Positions 59,236 through 64,000 of a DNA stretch of 64,000 nucleotides are shown here, piece after piece (position 1 is the first letter of the stretch; each line of letters begins with the position of its first letter). The notes beneath the pieces are model-generated. The model was not told the origin of the DNA and ran no database searches. It was given only the letters and a program-made list of their open reading frames with translations. The stretch comes from Stachybotrys elegans (taxonomy: Eukaryota; Ascomycota; Sordariomycetes; Hypocreales; Stachybotryaceae): positions 372,001 to 436,000 of the forward strand of contig JAGPNK010000010.1 in the NCBI GenBank assembly GCA_020746835.1. The letters are read 5' to 3'. The translations under genes were made by a program, and so were the position numbers.

Positions 59236-61075
59236 CTAAAAGTCGTTCTCATCCACGCCAGATACAATGACGTTGTTGACCTTGAGGACCATGCGACATA
59301 GTTGGGTCGCCAGCTGTAGTTGTTGCTTCTTGCCAATCAAAGGGTCGATGACAAAGGCCTCCTTCATATCGTTGCTTCCTCGTCCCATGCAGTCCACACC
59401 CAGTTTTCCTCTCTTCTCGGGGCCGCCGTTCACTTGCTGGCTCTTGACCTCAGCCAGGGTCGATATGGGGTTGAGACCGCTGTTCTCTGCCAGAGTCATG
59501 GGAACAGTGTCCAGGGCCTCGGCGAAAGCACGCATGGCGTACTGCTCCAGGCCAGGGGTCTTGACAGCCTCGTCCTCGACGGCGAGAGAGCAGGCAATCT
59601 CCGCAGCACCTCCACCATAAACTACGCGGTTGTCTCGCACCAGGTTTCGTACAACGCACAGGGCATCGTGCAGGGAGCGCTTGGCCTCATCAATGAGCTG
59701 CACCAGTTAGCCTTGCCTCCAGTATCAAGCCGGATCACCTACCATCTTGTTGCTGCCACGGACAAAGACAGTGACTGCTCGCGTGTTGGCACACTCCTCA
59801 ATGACCAGCATCTTCTCCCTCGTGGTGCCAAACGTCATCTCCCTGACAATGCCGGCCGAACCCAGCTTCTCGGGCTTCAGGTCCTCGAAGCGGGGCACGA
59901 TCCTGCCGTTGGTGGCAATGGCAATCAGCTCAATCTCGGGTCCGCCGACCCATCGGACAGCTGGTAGCTTGTTCTGTAGCAGGAGGTGGTTGGCTTCGTC
60001 GTCGAAACCCCACTGGCAGATGGCCAGGTTGGCACCGGCATCTTTGATCTGCTGAATCATCTCAATAAACTTTTCCCTCTCGTAGTTTTGCATCTTCTTG
60101 AACTCCTCCACGCTGGTGATGTCGAGCTTGTGCTTGGTCTTGGGCTTGGGAGGCTCGAATGCGCAGGTCAGGATGGCAATCTTGGCATCGCGGACCTCGG
60201 AGGGCATCTGGGGGTGAGAAAAGTCCTTGTCGACAATCACACCCTTGACCAGAATGGTGTCCTCCAGGGAGCCGCCAACCTTGCCGTCCACCTTGATGAG
60301 CTCAAAGTCGACGTCTTTCCTCTCCAGGTCGGCGACGGACAGGACGGCATCGACGGCAATGTTGGCAAACTGATCGTGGGCCTTGGAGACAATCTTGCTT
60401 CCCAGACTGGTCCGTGCAACCTTGACGAGGTTCGTCGTCTCCTCCTTGGTGAACTCGATGGTATCGGAGATTCGGTCGAGCTCTGCGACGGCGATATCAC
60501 ATGCCTGATCATAGCCATCTGCAATTCGAATAGGGTGGATGCCCTTGTCGATGAGGTCGGCGGCCTGCTCGAGGAGAGCACCCGCCAGGACGACGACACC
60601 AGTGGTGCCGTCGCCAATCTCATCGTCCTGGGACTTGGACAGCTCGACCAGGAGCTTGGCAACGTGGTTGCTAATCTCCATCTGCTGCAGAATGGTGGCA
60701 CCATCGTTGGTCACGGTAATGTCACCGTCTGGCGAGATGAGAATCTTGTCGAGACCGCGGGGTCCTAGGGAGGTCTTGATGATGTTGGCAACGGTTCGGG
60801 CGGCGAGAATGTGCGCCTTGACGGCTTCGTTACCGAATTGACGCTTCTTTCTTCCCTGGCTGAAGCTCAGTTAGCACAGGACCAGCCACGAGACCCAGTT
60901 CACCTACTCCCGGACAACGATGAAAGGCCGGCCCTGTTCATCCTTCATCATCGCCGCTACACAACCGTCAGCGGGGTTGAGGTTAGGCATCGTGGAGCTT
61001 ACCGTTGGCGAGGTCGAGGTCTGCTGCCCGTTAGCTTTGTCCTACACCCGGATCGTTTTACTTACTTAGCGACAT
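59236..61075 (-). CDS. CCT5: T-complex protein 1 subunit epsilon (CCT5)
   Basis: One of eight subunits of the cytosolic chaperonin TRiC/CCT, which folds actin and tubulin with ATP. Five exons: 61066-61075 (10 nt), 61003-61020 (18 nt), 60908-60956 (49 nt), 59743-60859 and 59236-59697. The introns are 45, 46, 48 and 45 bp. The total is 551 residues. The start reads [20 protein letters not shown] then [14 protein letters not shown], matching the epsilon subunit. Chaperonin marks are [29 protein letters not shown], the ATPase [34 protein letters not shown] (epsilon-specific) and [13 protein letters not shown]. Intron branch points such as GCTAAC are clear. Tandem with HBS1 but 274 bp apart. Confidence 0.96.
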
Positions 61076-61349
61076 CTTGACGGTTCGAGTTGACCTGCGA
61101 GGTTATGTAGGAGCACTCGTTGACCGCGTTGGAGTCGTCAGGGCTCGTTAAGCTGCTCTGAAATTTTGTGGTTACTTGCCCGCCCCGCCGTCACCCAGGT
61201 ACCTACTTACTGAGGTACCTGGCACACGGAAAAAGAAAGGCCCGCCTCCATGGAGGGGTACACCCCACTACAGATTACCTATCCCTTTTCTTCCTCTTTC
61301 CAGAGCACAACTATATGTAATTTGTGTCATTGGTATCTTCTAGTACTGT
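61076..61349. promoter_or_regulatory. CCT5 promoter / HBS1 3' region
   Basis: 274 bp. Two AGGTACCT octamers at about 61197-61204 and 61212-61219, separated by ACTTACTG, stand about 120 bp upstream of the CCT5 ATG. The same octamer recurs in other promoters of the window. Confidence 0.5.
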
Positions 61350-63742
61350 TTACTCTACAAGTCCTGCTGCGATGGTCTCGCCACTGCTCCGAATAACTAC
61401 TCTCTGGCCGGCCTCCAGTGGGACCTTGGTTGTGAGCTTGATTACTACCCGGGCGACCCCTCCGGGTTGAACGACCCGAGGCTTCTTCTTGATGATTTGC
61501 CCCGTCGCCTTGTCCAACGTTGCTGATATGGACTCGATCTGTCCTGGGGCGTGTAGCCGGCCGCGGTGCAGGTCTACCGGCATCGGCATGAGATGGTCGA
61601 AAGCCATGGCCTTCATGGTAAAGGAGTCGCTACAGCTGATGGCATCTTTCGTGTGACAGAGGATATCGCCCACTCGGATGTGGATCGGGTCGATGTCGGT
61701 CAGAGCAATGCTGACTGACTGGCCGGCAACTGCCCATTCCTGAGCTGCCGTGTCCACCATGATAGATTTGATGTAAGCCGTCTCGCCGCTGGGCTGGACT
61801 ACTAGCACATCTCCAACCTGCATCGTGCCGGCGTCGATGCGTCCAGCAAGCGTGGTTGTCCCTTGCTGGGAGCGAAACACCTCTGATATGGACATGCGCA
61901 GTGACTTCTGTAGGGCGCGAACAACTGAAGGGCCAGACGACTCCAGGGCTTGTATCAGCGTCGAACCCGAGTACCAAGATGCCGCCTGGTCCTCAATCTT
62001 CTTGACAATGTTGTCACCGTTCAGGCCAGAGATGGGGATGAAACTGATGTGCTTATCCTGGAAACCAAGGCCCGTGAGAAAGCCTGAGACTTCTTGGGAG
62101 ATCTCCTCAAACCGATCCTTGGACCACCCCACCATGTCGAGCTTGTTGACGGCTACAATGATGCGCTGGACCCCCAGACTTCGTAGCAGCAGAACGTGCT
62201 CTCTCGTCTGGCCCTTCAATCCCTTTTCGTAGGCCCCCGTATTGGCGTCAATGACCAGGACAGCAAAGTCGGCCTGACTCGCTCCGGCAATCATGTTGGG
62301 AATAAAGTCCCTGTGACCAGGAGCATCCAGGATGGTGAACTTGGTAGACTCTGTCTCGAAATGATTGGTGGCGATATCGATAGTGACACCACGATCACGT
62401 TCCTCGCTGCGCTGGTCCATCACCCAAGCCAGTGCAAACGACTGCTTGCCGGATTTCTCGGCTAGCCTGCGATACTTTTCCACCGTACGCTCCTCCACTA
62501 GCTTGAGCTCCAACAGTAGTCGTCCCATCAATGTACTCTTGCCGGCATCAACATGGCCTAGAGGGTTAGCCCGATCAATGTATTGGGGCAATCTACTTAC
62601 CAACCACGACAAAACTGGCACTCTTCTTGCCCTTGCTGGCCTCAAACTCCTTCAGCACATCAAGACCTTTGCTCTTTGGCGGGGGAGCATCGGAAATCTT
62701 GAGATTAGCCATGCCAGCAGGCTCAGGCTCCTTGGCAGCCTTGGATTTGGCGGCTGGGGCCTTCTTCCCCGCTGAGAGAGATTAGATTAGCTCATCATTG
62801 TGCCTTGCCAAAATTCGAACCTTTCGCCTGAGCTGCCAGCACCACGTCGTCTGGACTAGGCTTTGAGAAGGCTGCGGCGAGAAAGGCAGGAGATGAAGTG
62901 TACGGCATGGCAAAGGTTTCTTTCCTGGGCTTGGCTGGAGCAGACCCGAAGAGCGTCCGAGCAAAGGCGGATGGAGGGGCTATGGGGATGGGTATGTCTG
63001 GCTCCTCTTGTGTTGTTGGCGCTTCCTTGACCTCGACGGGAGCTGGGTCTACCTCCATTTCCTGCTCCTTTGCTTCCACGGGCTCCGAGGGCTTGCTGGA
63101 TAGCTTCTGACGTTTAAACGGGCTACTCTCTTTACGATCCGAGATGGAGAGCTTCTTCATGCCAACCTCGGGCTCTTTTTCTTGATCCTTCTGCTCGTTC
63201 CGCTTCTTTCGAGCCGCTGCCAGGGCCTGAAGTTTGGACATTTTGGGAGGGCCATCGCCGCCGCCGAGAAGCCCTCCACGGCGCGGAGGCGGGATGAAGA
63301 CGGCTTGGCGATCGCGGGGTACGCTCAGCCATGGCATGTCGGCGAACTCGAGCGCAGGATCCAGACGCGGCCTTTCGAGAATCGGGAAACAAGGGCCATC
63401 GTGGGCCCGGTGCTCGTGGTCTGCCCCCGCGTGGTGGAATGCTGAAAAGGAAAACAAGGCGCCCGACTCACCTTCTGGAGCCTTCTTGGGTGGTGGTTTC
63501 GCCTGAGGGATGAACGTCTTTCTGAGGTAGGCAACAGTCTTGTCCACGTCGTAGTAGTAGTGCCATAGCGCATCTTGGATCTGATCTGCCGTGACTTGGA
63601 CAGCGTCTCTGCCCAGTGCCTTGCGCACTTCAGCGGTGCCCTTGGTCAGGGCGGCCCTGTCCTCGGGACTGAGCTCGTCGTCCTCGTCATACTCATCGTA
63701 GTCGGCTACATCGTCGGGGTCATAGTCGTAGTTGGGCGCCAT
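61350..63742 (-). CDS. HBS1: Hbs1, ribosome-rescue translational GTPase
   Basis: Partner of Dom34/Pelota in splitting stalled ribosomes during no-go and non-stop mRNA decay; an eRF3/EF-Tu-like GTPase. Exons are 63472-63742, 62821-63420, 62601-62771 and 61350-62557. The introns 62772-62820 (49 bp) and 62558-62600 (43 bp) are certain. The 51-bp intron 63421-63471 is likely but phase-neutral, so the product is 749 residues when it is spliced or 766 when retained. The Hbs1 N-terminal domain is VTADQIQDALWHYYYDVDKT followed by FADMPWLSVP. The linker is charged. GTPase motifs are GHVDAGKST (split by the last intron), the switch area RGVTID, DAPGHRDF and NKLD. Two EF-Tu-like barrels follow, ending SGETIAAGLVE. 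The start MAPNYDYDPDDVADYDEYD is acidic, as in homologues. Confidence 0.95.
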
Positions 63743-64000
63743 GATTGCGAAGCTTGAGGTTGCGCAATTTGTGTGTGAGGTTCAAAGACGTAATGTGGAA
63801 ACTGCAGGTCATGTATGTTAGGCGTCAAGGAGGGGCAGCCTTAGTAGCTTGTACAGTCATCAGACAGAGATGTATCACGGGCGCGACTTGGAAGGAAATT
63901 TATTGTCGCTCATGTAGATACACAATAAAATCATCTATCTTTAGGCTCGCATAGGATTTTGCGCAACCATACTCCGTAGTCCGCTGAGAGAGGGCTTGCG

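Noticed and set aside
59236..63742. CCT5 and HBS1 as a co-transcribed unit
   Set aside because: A 274-bp gap with its own promoter-like octamers, and separate intron-containing genes as usual for fungi.

Overview
The window is nuclear DNA from a filamentous ascomycete, most likely a Sordariomycete and possibly of the order Hypocreales. The genes carry one to four short introns of 42-64 bp with GTRNGT-type donors, CTAAC/CTGAC-like branch points and YAG acceptors. Codon use is GC-rich. The gene set includes an AreA-type GATA-like regulator, an RTA1-family membrane protein and an ascomycete ICP55, none of which fit a bacterium or a yeast. The order is inferred from general similarity, not from a database search. 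There are no rRNA genes, convincing tRNAs, CRISPR arrays or operons.

Left part (1-27 kb, gene dense): a Yju2/CCDC130 splicing factor with an apparent one-base frameshift (-), phenylalanine ammonia-lyase (-), the Dbf4 regulator of Cdc7 kinase (-), mitochondrial ICP55 aminopeptidase (+), GDP-mannose pyrophosphorylase (+), glycerol kinase (-), an unknown gene interrupted by an in-frame stop (+), a histidine-phosphatase of PMU1 type (-), Vps27 of ESCRT-0 (-), a rhodanese-containing ubiquitin hydrolase of Doa4/USP8 type (+) and a long-chain acyl-CoA synthetase (-).

Middle part (27-53 kb, gene poor): about 10.8 kb and about 13.8 kb without a convincing gene flank a single AreA-GATA-like regulator (DUF1752/DUF3295 type, Mks1-like). 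The first stretch holds three of four copies of a short dispersed repeat whose differences are mostly transitions, as RIP would leave. The second stretch is not AT-rich. It contains homopolymers, simple repeats, T-rich tracts and one weak candidate small ORF.

Right part (53-64 kb): a CHY zinc-finger protein (-), an RTA1-family membrane protein (+), chaperonin subunit CCT5 (-) and the ribosome-rescue GTPase Hbs1 (-).

Functional links: the clearest is the head-to-head pair VPS27 and the Doa4/USP8-like hydrolase. Both work on ubiquitinated cargo at endosomes and share an 866-bp promoter region. MPG1, GUT1 and the acyl-CoA synthetase are ordinary cell-wall and lipid metabolism genes. PAL stands alone, with no biosynthetic cluster around it. 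No clearly new multi-gene system was found. The most unusual items are the long empty flanks of the GATA-like regulator, the repeat family, the ESCRT gene pair and several altered motifs.
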